A DNA stretch of 64,000 bases from Pacificitalea sp040119125 (GCA_040119125.1 JBEDTR010000011.1:237108-301107), one strand, 5' to 3'. Positions 17,576 through 26,390 are shown, counted from the stretch's first letter. The notes: a model not told the origin generated them from the letters alone. A program made the numbers and translations.

Positions 17576-19837
17576 TCAGGGTGGGCGCGCGGGGAATAAG
17601 ACGTTTTCGAGCACGATCAGATGCAGGGGCACGCTTCGTGTCACGGCGCGCGCCAAGCGTTCGGAGGCCATCGGCGGGTTTGCGATCACTTTGCGCAACC
17701 GGCGGCACTCGGAGGCCGCGACCCCGGTTAATTTTGGCGGCGCTGTGTCGCGCGTAACGGGGCTGCGCAGCTCTGTGTGGGTTAGGGCAGTCCCCGCCAG
17801 GTCAGCGTCGCAGAGGGGCGCGCTGGTCTTGCAGAGGCGGCGGTTTACCACTCCGTGCGAGGTCTTGTCCCAGAAAAATGGACGCCAGATCAGCTCTGCC
17901 AGCGCCTTCCACGCGGCCACCGTCGCCAGTGGGTAATAGAGCATCAGCGCCGGAACCCATGCGCGCAGATGCCGCCGCTGGGGCCGGGATACCGCGAGCA
18001 CGCCGCACATAATGTTTAACGCACCACATAAGCCCAGCCCGGTGGCGATCAGACCCGCCGCCAGCGGATGCGCCGCGACCATGTCCGTGAGCGGATGCGG
18101 CAGGCCGAGGGGAATGGCCCAAGCGGACCACAGCAATGGCGCCACGAGGCTCTGGATCACCGCGCCCGCGAACATCAGCTGCACGCCGAAAAACGCGACC
18201 GGCCCCAGACCCCGCCACAGGCGCCCCGGCGCCCGCATATGCACGGCCCAGGTCATCGCATACCCCTTGATCCAGCGGCTGCGTTGGCGGATCCATGGCC
18301 AGATGGCGGTGGTGGCTTCTTCTTGGGTGACGGTCGCGAACATCTCGGTGCGGTAGCCCCCGCGGCGCAGGCGCAGGCCCAGATCGGCGTCCTCGGTCAC
18401 ATTATGTGCATCCCATCCGCCCACCGCCTCCAGGGCCGTGCGACGAAAAAACACGGTCGTGCCCCCGAGCGGCACCGCCAATCCCAGCCGCGCGATCCCC
18501 GGCAAGACCAGCCGAAACCAGATCGCGTAATCGACGGCAAAGCAGCGCGACAGCCATGTGCTGCGCGAATTGTAGATGTCGAGCACCCCTTGCAGGCAGC
18601 CGACCTGAGCCGGATGGGCCGCAAAGGCGCGCACCGCTTTCATGACCTGATCCGGCTCTGGCGCGTCTTCGGCGTCCCAAATTCCGATCACGCTGCCGCG
18701 GCAATGGTCGAGCGCAAAGTTCATTGCCCGCGGCTTGGTCTTCAATGCGCCGGGCGGGACCACGACCAGCCGGGCATTGCGCGGCAAACGGGTCCGGGCG
18801 AGGGTGGCGCGGGTGAGTGTATCGCCAGCTTCGACGATCAGGCAGATCTCCAGCAATTCCAACGGGTAGCGTTGCGTCTGCAGGCGGTGCAGCAGCCGTC
18901 CCGCAATGACATGTTCATGGTAAAGCGGCACCAGCATCGACACTGCAGGCAGCATCTGCCCGGGGGTCAGGCCAAGCGACACGGGAGGGGCGGCGCCCTT
19001 CGGGGGCGGGTGCAGAAGGGTCGCACTGCGGCGGGAGGCGCTGGGCGCGCCGTGGCGCCGGGGCGGCGTCCGCAGGTCGCGGCGGCGCAGCGCCGCGCAG
19101 GTTGCGGCAAGCTTCAGCATCTGGGCCAGACAGGCGAGTGACAACGCCAGCGCAAAGCCCGCCATGAACATCGTTAGGGGGGCCAAGTAGCTGAGCCCGG
19201 CCAGCAAAGCGACCCCACTGCCCAGCGCCAGCCGCCATCGCCACGCGCCCATCGGACGGCAGCTGAGCGGTTCGGGGCATCGCGTTTCAGCGGCGGCGAC
19301 AAGGCGCGGCGCGGCGGCGGCGTGCAAGGCATTCGTGATTGCGGCATCGGTCGCGACCGTCATCGCGACGGGGCCCAACGCAGGTTCCAGCCAGCGGCGC
19401 GCCGCGTCGAACCGGTCGGGATGGGCGGTGGCGATCAAGGTCACCCCGCCCAGCCGCCGCCAAGGCACCAACCCCGCGCGCAGGCAGCGCGCCGGGTCCA
19501 GACGGTCAAGCAGCGCCGGATCGGGCGGGCGCTGGTCCAGTGCCGCCACGCGCACCTGCCATTGTCGGGCCAATTGTTGGATCAAATCGTCGGGGGTGAT
19601 CAGCCCATGTGCCAGCAGAATCTGCCCCAAAGGCGCTTCCCGGCGTGGACGCAGGCGCAGTGCCGCACGCAGATCGCGGTCGGATACCACCCCGGCGTCG
19701 CGCAGAAGCTCGCCCAGCGGCACCCGACCGGCGACCGGATGAAACCGCGCCTGTGCCCCCACAAGACGCAGCATGCCGCGCGGGTCCGGAGCCTCTATGC
19801 GGACCGGTTGTAGCTGTCCCGGATCGAGTGCCTGCAT
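17576..19837 (-). CDS. Membrane glycosyltransferase (GT2) with N-terminal MshEN-like domain
   Basis: A 753-residue inner-membrane glycosyltransferase. Residues 39-92 carry two tandem motifs of the form PLGxxLxxxGxxxxxxLxxxL, the signature of MshEN (GspE N-terminal) domains that bind cyclic di-GMP. Two membrane helices follow (about 200-245), then a GT2 catalytic domain (about 295-530) with DAED at 388-391, TEDAD at 481-485 and QRSRW at 518-522, the acceptor motif of processive cellulose-synthase-like enzymes. At least four more helices lie between about 545 and 690. E. coli NfrB is a known enzyme combining GT2 and MshEN, there in reverse order. The polysaccharide made is unknown. The last 70 residues are unlike anything I know. 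Confidence 0.88.
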   Translation of the reverse strand: MQALDPGQLQPVRIEAPDPRGMLRLVGAQARFHPVAGRVPLGELLRDAGVVSDRDLRAALRLRPRREAPLGQILLAHGLITPDDLIQQLARQWQVRVAALDQRPPDPALLDRLDPARCLRAGLVPWRRLGGVTLIATAHPDRFDAARRWLEPALGPVAMTVATDAAITNALHAAAAPRLVAAAETRCPEPLSCRPMGAWRWRLALGSGVALLAGLSYLAPLTMFMAGFALALSLACLAQMLKLAATCAALRRRDLRTPPRRHGAPSASRRSATLLHPPPKGAAPPVSLGLTPGQMLPAVSMLVPLYHEHVIAGRLLHRLQTQRYPLELLEICLIVEAGDTLTRATLARTRLPRNARLVVVPPGALKTKPRAMNFALDHCRGSVIGIWDAEDAPEPDQVMKAVRAFAAHPAQVGCLQGVLDIYNSRSTWLSRCFAVDYAIWFRLVLPGIARLGLAVPLGGTTVFFRRTALEAVGGWDAHNVTEDADLGLRLRRGGYRTEMFATVTQEEATTAIWPWIRQRSRWIKGYAMTWAVHMRAPGRLWRGLGPVAFFGVQLMFAGAVIQSLVAPLLWSAWAIPLGLPHPLTDMVAAHPLAAGLIATGLGLCGALNIMCGVLAVSRPQRRHLRAWVPALMLYYPLATVAAWKALAELIWRPFFWDKTSHGVVNRRLCKTSAPLCDADLAGTALTHTELRSPVTRDTAPPKLTGVAASECRRLRKVIANPPMASERLARAVTRSVPLHLIVLENVLFPARPP

Positions 19838-19930
19838 GGCGCGTCCCTGACCTGCACGAATAGACCGGTTTCAGAACCGGCTCCTCTTTGTGCCTCGGGC
19901 AGGGTTAAAGTCGCGTTAATGTCGGAGGGT

Positions 19931-20653
19931 TTAGCGCAGGCGCCTGATATTGCTTACGATATCGTCGTTCCGGACGAATGGCACATCAGCGGGAATGACC
20001 GGATCGGCTTGGCTCAGCAGATGCGACAGCTCTGCGAGCACCACGGTCGTGATGAACGGCAGGTCGAAATTGCGTGCGCGGGCCAAGGGCACCCATTGCA
20101 CGCCGCTCAGTTCCGGCTGCGCGCGCGAGAAGTCGTCGACATCGCCCATCACCGCCGCCGCGCTGGCCACGAAAAAGCGGGCATCGAACCGGCGACTGCG
20201 CGCGAGCGGGGTCACCGCGCGGAACACAAACCGGCAGGCCCCGGCATCCGGTCGCATCCCGGCCTTGGCGAAATCTTCCCAACCTGCTGGAATAACGGCC
20301 AGATCCTCGGCGCTCCACGGATCTGGACGGGCCAGCATCAGACCGGTTTCCTCCCATAATTCGCGGATCGCGGCAGCCACCAGCGCGTCGGGCAGGCGGT
20401 CCATCACCGGCCCGCCTTCGCACGCCCCCTCCACCGAGAGCCGCGCGCGACAGGCGGGCGACAGCGCGCCCGCAAGCGGCACCTGCGCATCGCCGGGATC
20501 GACCGCGCCGCCGGGAAACACGAATTTGGAAGGCATGAACGCCGCGGCGCGCCCGCGCTGTCCCATCAGCACTTCGGCGCCCTCGGGCCCATGGCGGTGC
20601 ACGATCAGCGTCGCGGCATGGCGCAGCGCGGGACCTAGATCGCCGCGCGCCAT
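19931..20653 (-). CDS. NUDIX hydrolase
   Basis: A 240-residue NUDIX-fold pyrophosphohydrolase. The Nudix box is split by an insertion: VFPGGAVDPGDA is followed about 45 residues later by AAIRELWEETGLML, with the REx2EExG core intact. This extended layout matches the NUDT19/RP2-like group, which in eukaryotes cleaves coenzyme A derivatives. The C-terminal part carries a conserved LSGVQWVPLARA. It starts one base after the stop of the DUF983 gene (TGAGATG), so the pair is translated together. Confidence 0.9.
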   Translation of the reverse strand: MARGDLGPALRHAATLIVHRHGPEGAEVLMGQRGRAAAFMPSKFVFPGGAVDPGDAQVPLAGALSPACRARLSVEGACEGGPVMDRLPDALVAAAIRELWEETGLMLARPDPWSAEDLAVIPAGWEDFAKAGMRPDAGACRFVFRAVTPLARSRRFDARFFVASAAAVMGDVDDFSRAQPELSGVQWVPLARARNFDLPFITTVVLAELSHLLSQADPVIPADVPFVRNDDIVSNIRRLR

Positions 20654-20654
20654 C

Positions 20655-21182
20655 TCAGCTTGCAGCCTGCGGAGCGGCGAAGCCGTGCATGCGCTTGGCC
20701 CATTGCAGGCCGACCATCGCGCCCTTCAGCCGGGGCAGAAGGTAGAGCGACAGCCCCACGCAGCCGATGGAAAACGAGGTTGCGAGGATCAGCGGATCGG
20801 GGCGCAGATGGGTAAAGACCAGATGCAGCGTGGGCGCCATGATATGACCGACCAACAGAATTGTCAGATAGGCGGGCCCGTCATCGGCCCGGTGGTGATG
20901 CAGTTCCTGCGCGCAGACGGGGCAAGTGTCGCGCACCTTCAGATACCCCTTCAGCATCGGACCTGAGCCGCAATTAGGGCAGCGCCCGCGCCAGCCATGC
21001 ATCAAGGCTGGCTTCAACGGACGCTCCGTGCCGTGGCGCTCGCTGTCGGAGTCGCTCCGGTCCGGGGTGGTGCCTGCGGTCGCAAACTCCGGCGTCATGC
21101 CGGCGATGACAGGCTCCGCATGGGGGACAGGCTCCGCATGGGGAGTGGAGGTCTGCTCGGAGTGCGGCGTAGGGGTCTGCAT
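20655..21182 (-). CDS. DUF983 membrane protein
   Basis: A 175-residue protein with a long polar N-terminal extension (about 50 residues, Pro/His/Glu-rich with a repeated HAEPV) and then the DUF983 domain: two zinc-ribbon-like CxxC pairs (CPNCGSGPML and CPVCAQELHHHRADDGPAY) and two membrane helices. The HHxxDxPAY signature is clear. DUF983 proteins have been linked to heme/cytochrome oxidase regions in alphaproteobacteria; here it pairs with a NUDIX gene. I chose the ATG at 21182 because GAGGA lies 5 bases upstream; ATG 21194 and TTG 21212 are alternatives. Confidence 0.88.
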   Translation of the reverse strand: MQTPTPHSEQTSTPHAEPVPHAEPVIAGMTPEFATAGTTPDRSDSDSERHGTERPLKPALMHGWRGRCPNCGSGPMLKGYLKVRDTCPVCAQELHHHRADDGPAYLTILLVGHIMAPTLHLVFTHLRPDPLILATSFSIGCVGLSLYLLPRLKGAMVGLQWAKRMHGFAAPQAAS

Positions 21183-21613
21183 GCAGGTCCTCATTTCACT
21201 GGGGTGGGCCAAGTGTTGCGGCAGGCGGCGTCGCAGACAAGTCCGCTCGCCCCGATTCCGCAGGTTTCATATATCGGTGCGCGGTGCACGGGTTTCGAGA
21301 CGACGAAATGTCCGTGCGGCGGGATGTCGCTGTATCGCCGTTTAGATCGCACAGCCGACCGGGCCCCCGGCGCTCCGCCCAAGGGTGTCACGCGCCTCTC
21401 ACACCGCCCTCACAGCCTCGTGTTGTGAAAAAAATCCACTCAAGGCGACGGAACGGCTCCGGTGCCGCGTTTACCTCTCACAACACGGACGGCAACCGCC
21501 ACCGCGACGCTTCCGGTCAGTCTCCCCAAGACGCTGGCCGATCCTGAGGCACCTCGTCGCGATTGGCGCGCCATAAATATCCCCCGTGTGTAGAGCAACT
21601 GAGGAGAGACCAT
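21183..21613. other. Divergent 430-bp regulatory gap with an inverted repeat
   Basis: No gene is seen. It separates the DUF983/NUDIX pair from the EF-hand/sigma locus. It contains a perfect 10-bp inverted repeat CGTGTTGTGA (21419-21428) and TCACAACACG (21478-21487), spaced 49 bp, plus a run of seven As at 21428-21434. A GGAAC at 21450-21454 followed 13 bases later by CGTTT loosely resembles an ECF promoter but is too weak to call. Confidence 0.5.
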
Positions 21614-22441
21614 ATGAAACGGATTGCCCTTCTGAGCGTCCTGATCGCCACAGGCATGGCCACCGCGCCCTTCGCGCAGGCCGAACCCGGTAAAATGAGC
21701 CGCGGCGCACATGCCGGCATGATGCCGAATTTTGCAGAGCTGGATGCCGACGGCAACGGCGAGATTTCCACCGACGAAGTCTCCGCATGGCAGACGGCTC
21801 GCTTTGACGAAACCGACACGGATGGCAGCGGTGACATCACCGCCGAGGAAATCGCGGCCCATATGCAGCAGCAGATGCTGCAGCGCCACGCCCAGCGTAT
21901 GTTGAGCCAGCTCGACAGCGACGAAAGCGGCACCATCAGCGCCGAGGAAATGGCCGCAAGCCCGATGGCCCAAGGCGCGACCCGCATGTTCGACCGTATC
22001 GACGCCGACAGCGATGGTGTCGTGACCGAGGATGAATTCACCACCGCGCAGGACCGTATGCAGCAGCGTATGGAAAAGCGCAGCGAACGTGGCGGTGACC
22101 GCAAGGGCGGCGATCGCAAGGGTGGCATGAAGGGCCACGGCGATCGCGCACAGGGTGACGACCACCGTGGCGGCGAGCGTGGCGGTGATCGTGGCGGTAA
22201 GCGCGACGGCGAGCGTGGCGGTGATCGCGGCGAGCGTGGCATGAACAAGCAGCGCGGCAACATGCAGCGCGGCGCGATGCCGACCTTCGCCGATTTTGAC
22301 ACGGACGGCGACGGCGCGATCTCGCAGGACGAGTTCGACGCGGCACGTCAGACCATGCGTCCCAAGCGTCCCGCAAATGCCCCGGCAAATGCACCCGCGG
22401 ACGCTCCCGCAACCGCACCGGCCGCCCCGCAGGGCAACTGA
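21614..22441 (+). CDS. Secreted five-EF-hand calcium-binding protein
   Basis: A 275-residue exported protein: signal peptide 1-23 (AQAEP cleavage), then five canonical 12-residue EF-hand loops with acidic residues at the binding positions (loops 44-55, 68-79, 101-112, 130-141 and 229-240). Between the fourth and fifth lies a striking linker (about 155-222) of GGDR/GGER/KGG repeats, and the C-terminus is Pro/Ala/Asn-rich. The start at 21614 follows a GAGGAGA ribosome-binding site and gives a perfect signal peptide. It stands 120 bp upstream of an ECF sigma gene and may be part of its output or sensing arm. Calcium binding is a family inference. Confidence 0.9.
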   Translation: MKRIALLSVLIATGMATAPFAQAEPGKMSRGAHAGMMPNFAELDADGNGEISTDEVSAWQTARFDETDTDGSGDITAEEIAAHMQQQMLQRHAQRMLSQLDSDESGTISAEEMAASPMAQGATRMFDRIDADSDGVVTEDEFTTAQDRMQQRMEKRSERGGDRKGGDRKGGMKGHGDRAQGDDHRGGERGGDRGGKRDGERGGDRGERGMNKQRGNMQRGAMPTFADFDTDGDGAISQDEFDAARQTMRPKRPANAPANAPADAPATAPAAPQGN

Positions 22442-22561
22442 TGCGGTGGGCGGGGCGGGTTCCCATGATCCGCCCTGCCGCCCCCGGCGCCCCTTTGCCC
22501 GTGCCGTTCCGCCATGGTTGCGCGGGCAGGGGGGAGCCACTAGGCACATGGAACGAGGACC

Positions 22562-23140
22562 ATGCCCCTGGACGCGATGACCGATATACCGGACGACACC
22601 CTATTGGTGCTCTATGCCAACGGCGACCGAAGCGCCGCGCGCTCGCTGACCCTGCGGCTGACGCCTGCCGTGGTGGCGCAAGCGCGGCGTATGCTGCGCG
22701 ATCAGGCCGAGGCCGACGATGTCGCGCAGGAGGCTATGCTGCGTTTGTGGCGGATCGCGCCCGACTGGCGACCGGGCGAGGCCAAGGTCACGACCTGGCT
22801 TTACCGGGTGACTGCGAATCTATGCACCGACCGCTTGCGCAAACGGCGCGGCATCGGGCTGGATCAGATCGCGGAACCCGAAGACGACACTCCGAGGGCC
22901 GAGGAACGCCTGCAATTCGCCGCCCGTGCGGAGGCGCTGGAGCAGGCGCTGGATGCCCTTCCCGACCGTCAGCGCGAAGCCGTCGCGCTACGCCATATCG
23001 AAGGGTGGTCGAATCCGGAGATCGCAACGGCTATGGATATCACTGTCGAGGCAGTGGAGAGCCTGACCGCGCGGGGCAAACGCGCGCTTGCGGCGCTTCT
23101 TTTGTCACGGCGCGCAGAACTGGGGTTGAGCGATGACTGA
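22562..23140 (+). CDS. ECF-type RNA polymerase sigma factor
   Basis: A 192-residue alternative sigma factor with region 2 (about residues 25-95, with ADDVAQEAMLRLW and WLYRVTANLCTDRLRKR) and region 4 (about 130-180, LPDRQREAVALRHIEGWSNPEIATAMDITVEAVESLTARGKRAL type). It begins after a GAGGACC ribosome-binding site; a second ATG five codons on is possible. Its stop overlaps the next gene by 8 bases. Together with the following two genes it resembles metal- or stress-responsive ECF units such as Cnr (sigma plus membrane regulators), so it is likely held inactive by the downstream membrane proteins. Confidence 0.93.
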   Translation: MPLDAMTDIPDDTLLVLYANGDRSAARSLTLRLTPAVVAQARRMLRDQAEADDVAQEAMLRLWRIAPDWRPGEAKVTTWLYRVTANLCTDRLRKRRGIGLDQIAEPEDDTPRAEERLQFAARAEALEQALDALPDRQREAVALRHIEGWSNPEIATAMDITVEAVESLTARGKRALAALLLSRRAELGLSDD

Positions 23141-23654
23141 CCGCCATGATGAACCGGCCTTGAGCCCTGCGGCGCAAGCTCGGGCCGAGGCAGAACTGGA
23201 AAGCCTGTTCGCAGCGGCCCGCCACAGCCGCGCCGATCTGGAGCCGGCCACGCCCGATCTGTTGGCGCGTATTCTGGGCGATGCCGAGGCCGAGCAGGAT
23301 AGCCGCGAGGCCGAGAGGCTGCGCGCCGCCACTGGCGCATCTGTGGGGAAAACCCGCAGCACCGGACGCTGGAGCCTTACGGCATTGCTGCGCGGCATCG
23401 GCGGTTGGCCTGCCGCCGCCAGTCTGGCCGCCGCGACCATGGCCGGGGTCTGGATTGGCGTCGATCAGCCCGCCGGGCTGGATAGCGTGACCGGTGCGTT
23501 CATCGGCAGCGAGACGACCCTTTCCGCGACGACCACCACGGCCGTGCTCGCGACCGAGACGGGCAGCGAAGATGCCCTGAGTGACGCCCTTCTGGGTGAA
23601 TATGGTTTCAACGCGGGCTGGTCCGCATACGAAGGAATCCTCGCCGATGGCTGA
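23133..23654 (+). CDS. Membrane protein, probable anti-sigma factor
   Basis: A 173-residue protein with a helical acidic N-terminal half (about residues 10-70), one membrane segment (about 92-108, GWPAAASLAAATMAGVWIGV), and a Ser/Thr/Ala-rich periplasmic tail ending GEYGFNAGWSAYEGILADG. I see no zinc anti-sigma motif (HxxxCxxC). The case for an anti-sigma role is positional: it overlaps the ECF sigma gene and also the metal-sensor gene that follows. Similar single-span proteins sit in this place in many Rhodobacteraceae. Function is inferred from context only. Confidence 0.8.
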   Translation: MTDRHDEPALSPAAQARAEAELESLFAAARHSRADLEPATPDLLARILGDAEAEQDSREAERLRAATGASVGKTRSTGRWSLTALLRGIGGWPAAASLAAATMAGVWIGVDQPAGLDSVTGAFIGSETTLSATTTTAVLATETGSEDALSDALLGEYGFNAGWSAYEGILADG

Positions 23655-24249
23655 GCCGAGCACGCCTGCTGCCGAAACCGGACGCCGGACCCCGCGCTGG
23701 ATGCGGTTGCTTTTGGTCGCGTCGCTGGCCGTCAATCTGGCGGTGCTGGGTATCGTCGGCGGCACCATGTTCACCCATCACAACCGGGGCCATGATGGGG
23801 GCCGGGACATGCCGCGCGTCGCGGAGCGAAACAGCTCCGGTCCGGATGCGGCGCGCATGCGGGATGTGGCGCGCGCCGAGCGGATGCTGACGCTCGGGCC
23901 CTACGGTTCCGCATTGGACGTGTCCGACCGGTTGGCAATTGCCGAGGCGTTCCGCGCCCGGTCTGGCGGGGCCAAGCAGGGGTTCCGCGAGATGCGCGAA
24001 AGCTTCGAGGCTACGCTCACCCTGCTGCGCGCGGAGCCTTTCGACGCGGACGCCCTGCGCGCTCGCATCGACGATCAGAACGACTTCTTCGCGACCCGTC
24101 AGGCGCTTAGCCACGATCTGTTTCTGGCCCGCCTGTCGGAAATGGCCCCTGACGAACGCGCAGCCTTCGCCGATCGGCTGGAGGCGGTGTTGCGGCGCGG
24201 TCCCAGTGGCGCAACTGCCGGGCCACGCAAGGGCGGCGACCGTCCCTGA
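23647..24249 (+). CDS. Periplasmic heavy-metal sensor-like protein (CnrX/ZraP type)
   Basis: A 200-residue protein with a short cytoplasmic N-terminus, one membrane segment (about residues 24-42), and a periplasmic all-helical domain (about 75-185) rich in Arg/Glu with FREMRESFEATLTLLRAEPFDADALRARI. This is the LTxxQ/metal-resistance pattern of CnrX, ZraP and RcnY-like proteins. An HHNRGHDGG stretch just after the membrane could bind metal. The ATG at 23647 has a GAAGGA ribosome-binding site and overlaps the previous stop, so it is translationally coupled to the anti-sigma gene. It probably senses metal or envelope stress for the sigma factor. Confidence 0.85.
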   Translation: MAEPSTPAAETGRRTPRWMRLLLVASLAVNLAVLGIVGGTMFTHHNRGHDGGRDMPRVAERNSSGPDAARMRDVARAERMLTLGPYGSALDVSDRLAIAEAFRARSGGAKQGFREMRESFEATLTLLRAEPFDADALRARIDDQNDFFATRQALSHDLFLARLSEMAPDERAAFADRLEAVLRRGPSGATAGPRKGGDRP

Positions 24250-24377
24250 AGAATAACTTAAGCCCGGGGGCATCCGCTTTTCGGTGGGGGCCGCCCCGAG
24301 TTGGCAGCTTCTCCGGCGACGCTCCGCGTGCTTCGCTAAGCGTTTGGTCGGCTTGCCCTTCCGGGGGTGAGCTGGCT

Positions 24378-24425
24378 GCGCCCTAAAACACACCGTTCAG
24401 GCGCAGCAGCGCCACCGGGAACCCT
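24378..24425 (+). repeat. Fragment resembling the 3' part of the intergenic repeat
   Basis: A short stretch (CCCTAAAACACACCGTTCAG..GCAGCAGCGCCACC pattern) follows the CCATAAAGCGCACCGCTCAACCGC..AGCGCCACC part of the 51.9-52.4 kb repeats. It lies in the 200-bp gap between the metal-sensor gene and the RTX/Hint gene. The match is by eye and short. Confidence 0.4.
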
Positions 24426-24451
24426 CCCCCGGCAGCCTTGCTCGGGTCCGG

Positions 24452-26338
24452 TCACGCCACCAGCGCGGCTTCCCATTTCGTTAAAATCGGGCGGGCGCTG
24501 GGGATGCCGCCGCGCTCTGGGGCCGCGCCCAGTTCCGGGAATAGCTGCACCAACTCGCGCCGCGCATCCTGCGCGAAAGCGCCAAGCGCGGGGGCGGTGG
24601 GCAGCAGGCTTTCGGTCCATAGGCCTTCGGTCTCAACCACCTCGTGATCGTCGAACATCAGGTGCACATAGGTGATCCCCGTCGGCGCCGCGACCCGCTC
24701 GACCCCTTTCGCACAAAGAAGGTGACAGGCCGGGGCGAGCGCTTCGTCATGGCCGGACGCCAGCAACGTCGCTGCGCCCATCGTCAAGATACGGTGCTGC
24801 GGGCTGACGCGGATGTCGCGGGCAGGCAGGCCGGGGCCAAAGCTGTGCGCGCGGATCAGAACGGGTCGGAAATTCGGCGCCGCGTCCAGATCGGCGCCGC
24901 TGAGATGCCGTTGCCCGACCCAAGCCAAGGGGCGCAGCCCGTGATCGCGCGTCACCACCAGATCACCACGCGTCAGCGTTTCGACCGCACGCAACCCGCG
25001 CGGTGTCATCACCCGCGTGTTCGCGCTGAAACAGGGAACCAGCGTATTTTCATGGGTCAGCAGCGCGCGGTCGCCCACGCCTTGAAACGTGACCGAAGAC
25101 CCATCGGGCAGGCGCACCACCGCATTGCCGTCGATGACCGTCGTCGCCGCCTGCAAATCGGTTGCATGCTCGAAAAAGCCGCTCAGATCCGCGATATCCA
25201 GATCAGTGTCGAAATCGGTGATGATGTCTGAGGTCTGGTCATCCCCGCCAAAGCTGCCACCCTCGACGAAATCGGATCCCTCGCCCGTGGTGATGCTGTC
25301 CGAGCCGGTGCCCGCGTCGATCCGGTCATCGCCCGCGCCACCGTCAATCGTGTCATGCCCACTGCCGCCGGAAATCGTGTCGTCACCGTCGCCGCCGCGC
25401 AGGGTGTCATTGCCCGATCCGCCGTCAATCCTGTCGTGACCGGCACCGCCGTCGATCACGTCGTCGCCCGTGCCTCCCGACATGGTGTCATGGCCGCTGC
25501 CGCCGTCGATCGTATCATTGCCGGCCCCGCCGGCGATGGTGTCATGGCCGCCATCGCCATGCACCGTGTCGTTGCCGTCGCCGCTATCGATGGTGTCGTT
25601 CCCCTCGACACCCTGTGCGCTCATTCCATTATAGCTGGACGGCGGGGTGCCGATCATGCCGGAATCGGTGATCAGCATCGTCTCGCCGCCGGTATCGGGG
25701 CCGTTAACGCCGATATCGAGGATTTCCGTGCCCTGATTTTCCCAGTGCCGCACAACGATCGTGTAGCTTTCGCCCGACGCCAGATCCACCTCGCCGAACC
25801 GGATCGCGGCGGATTGGTGGTAGTCGTTGTTCATGTAGGACTGGTTCGTCGACGTCCGGTTGCCGCTGGAATCGTAATTGTCCCACAGCACCGGATTGCC
25901 GGCGGAATCGTAGATCTCGATGGTGGAGCCATCGTCGGAGCGGCTGCCAAAGAAATAGCTGCCGCCCTGATCGACGTTCAGCGTGCTGACATAGATGGTG
26001 CCGAAATCGTCGGGGTTGCTGGTGCTGTCCGTGTTGCTGTTATGCAGCGTGCCCGGCGCGAAATCATCGACATAGCCGGAGCCGACCATCTCCCCCTTCT
26101 CGATGTCGAAGGCCTGCCCGTGGGCGGAGCTGAAGTCGTAGTCGAACTGATAATAGGCCCATTGCCCGGCATGGGCGGCGTCGCCGTAGATCGTATCGTC
26201 GCCGCTGCCGCTGGATATGGTGTCAGAGCCGCCGCCACCGGAAATCGTGTCCGCGCCGCTGTCGTTTTCGCCGCTATTGGTGCCGCGATATGTCCCGTCG
26301 CTAGTCGCGGCGGGGGTGTGGCTATTGTTATCTGCCAT
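24452..26338 (-). CDS. Secreted RTX protein with PA14-like insert and C-terminal Hint domain
   Basis: A 628-residue protein without an N-terminal signal peptide, as expected for type I secretion. Residues 28-55 hold RTX-like GGxGxDxI repeats, 58-215 a PA14/cell-surface-like beta domain (FFGSRSDDGSTIEIYDSAG), 243-362 at least twelve further calcium-binding RTX nonapeptides, and about 434-580 a Hint domain that opens at Cys436 (PCFSANTRVMTPRGLRAVETL) and includes ISVSPQHRIL-type and YVHLMFDDHEVV motifs. Hint domains can self-cleave; whether this one does is unknown. No type I secretion genes are in the window. The family is common in marine Rhodobacteraceae and probably acts at the cell surface. 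Confidence 0.92.
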   Translation of the reverse strand: MADNNSHTPAATSDGTYRGTNSGENDSGADTISGGGGSDTISSGSGDDTIYGDAAHAGQWAYYQFDYDFSSAHGQAFDIEKGEMVGSGYVDDFAPGTLHNSNTDSTSNPDDFGTIYVSTLNVDQGGSYFFGSRSDDGSTIEIYDSAGNPVLWDNYDSSGNRTSTNQSYMNNDYHQSAAIRFGEVDLASGESYTIVVRHWENQGTEILDIGVNGPDTGGETMLITDSGMIGTPPSSYNGMSAQGVEGNDTIDSGDGNDTVHGDGGHDTIAGGAGNDTIDGGSGHDTMSGGTGDDVIDGGAGHDRIDGGSGNDTLRGGDGDDTISGGSGHDTIDGGAGDDRIDAGTGSDSITTGEGSDFVEGGSFGGDDQTSDIITDFDTDLDIADLSGFFEHATDLQAATTVIDGNAVVRLPDGSSVTFQGVGDRALLTHENTLVPCFSANTRVMTPRGLRAVETLTRGDLVVTRDHGLRPLAWVGQRHLSGADLDAAPNFRPVLIRAHSFGPGLPARDIRVSPQHRILTMGAATLLASGHDEALAPACHLLCAKGVERVAAPTGITYVHLMFDDHEVVETEGLWTESLLPTAPALGAFAQDARRELVQLFPELGAAPERGGIPSARPILTKWEAALVA

Positions 26339-26390
26339 GACTGCCCCTGTCGGATCTGCTCTTGCCTATCCGACAGGGATTATCGAGGAG

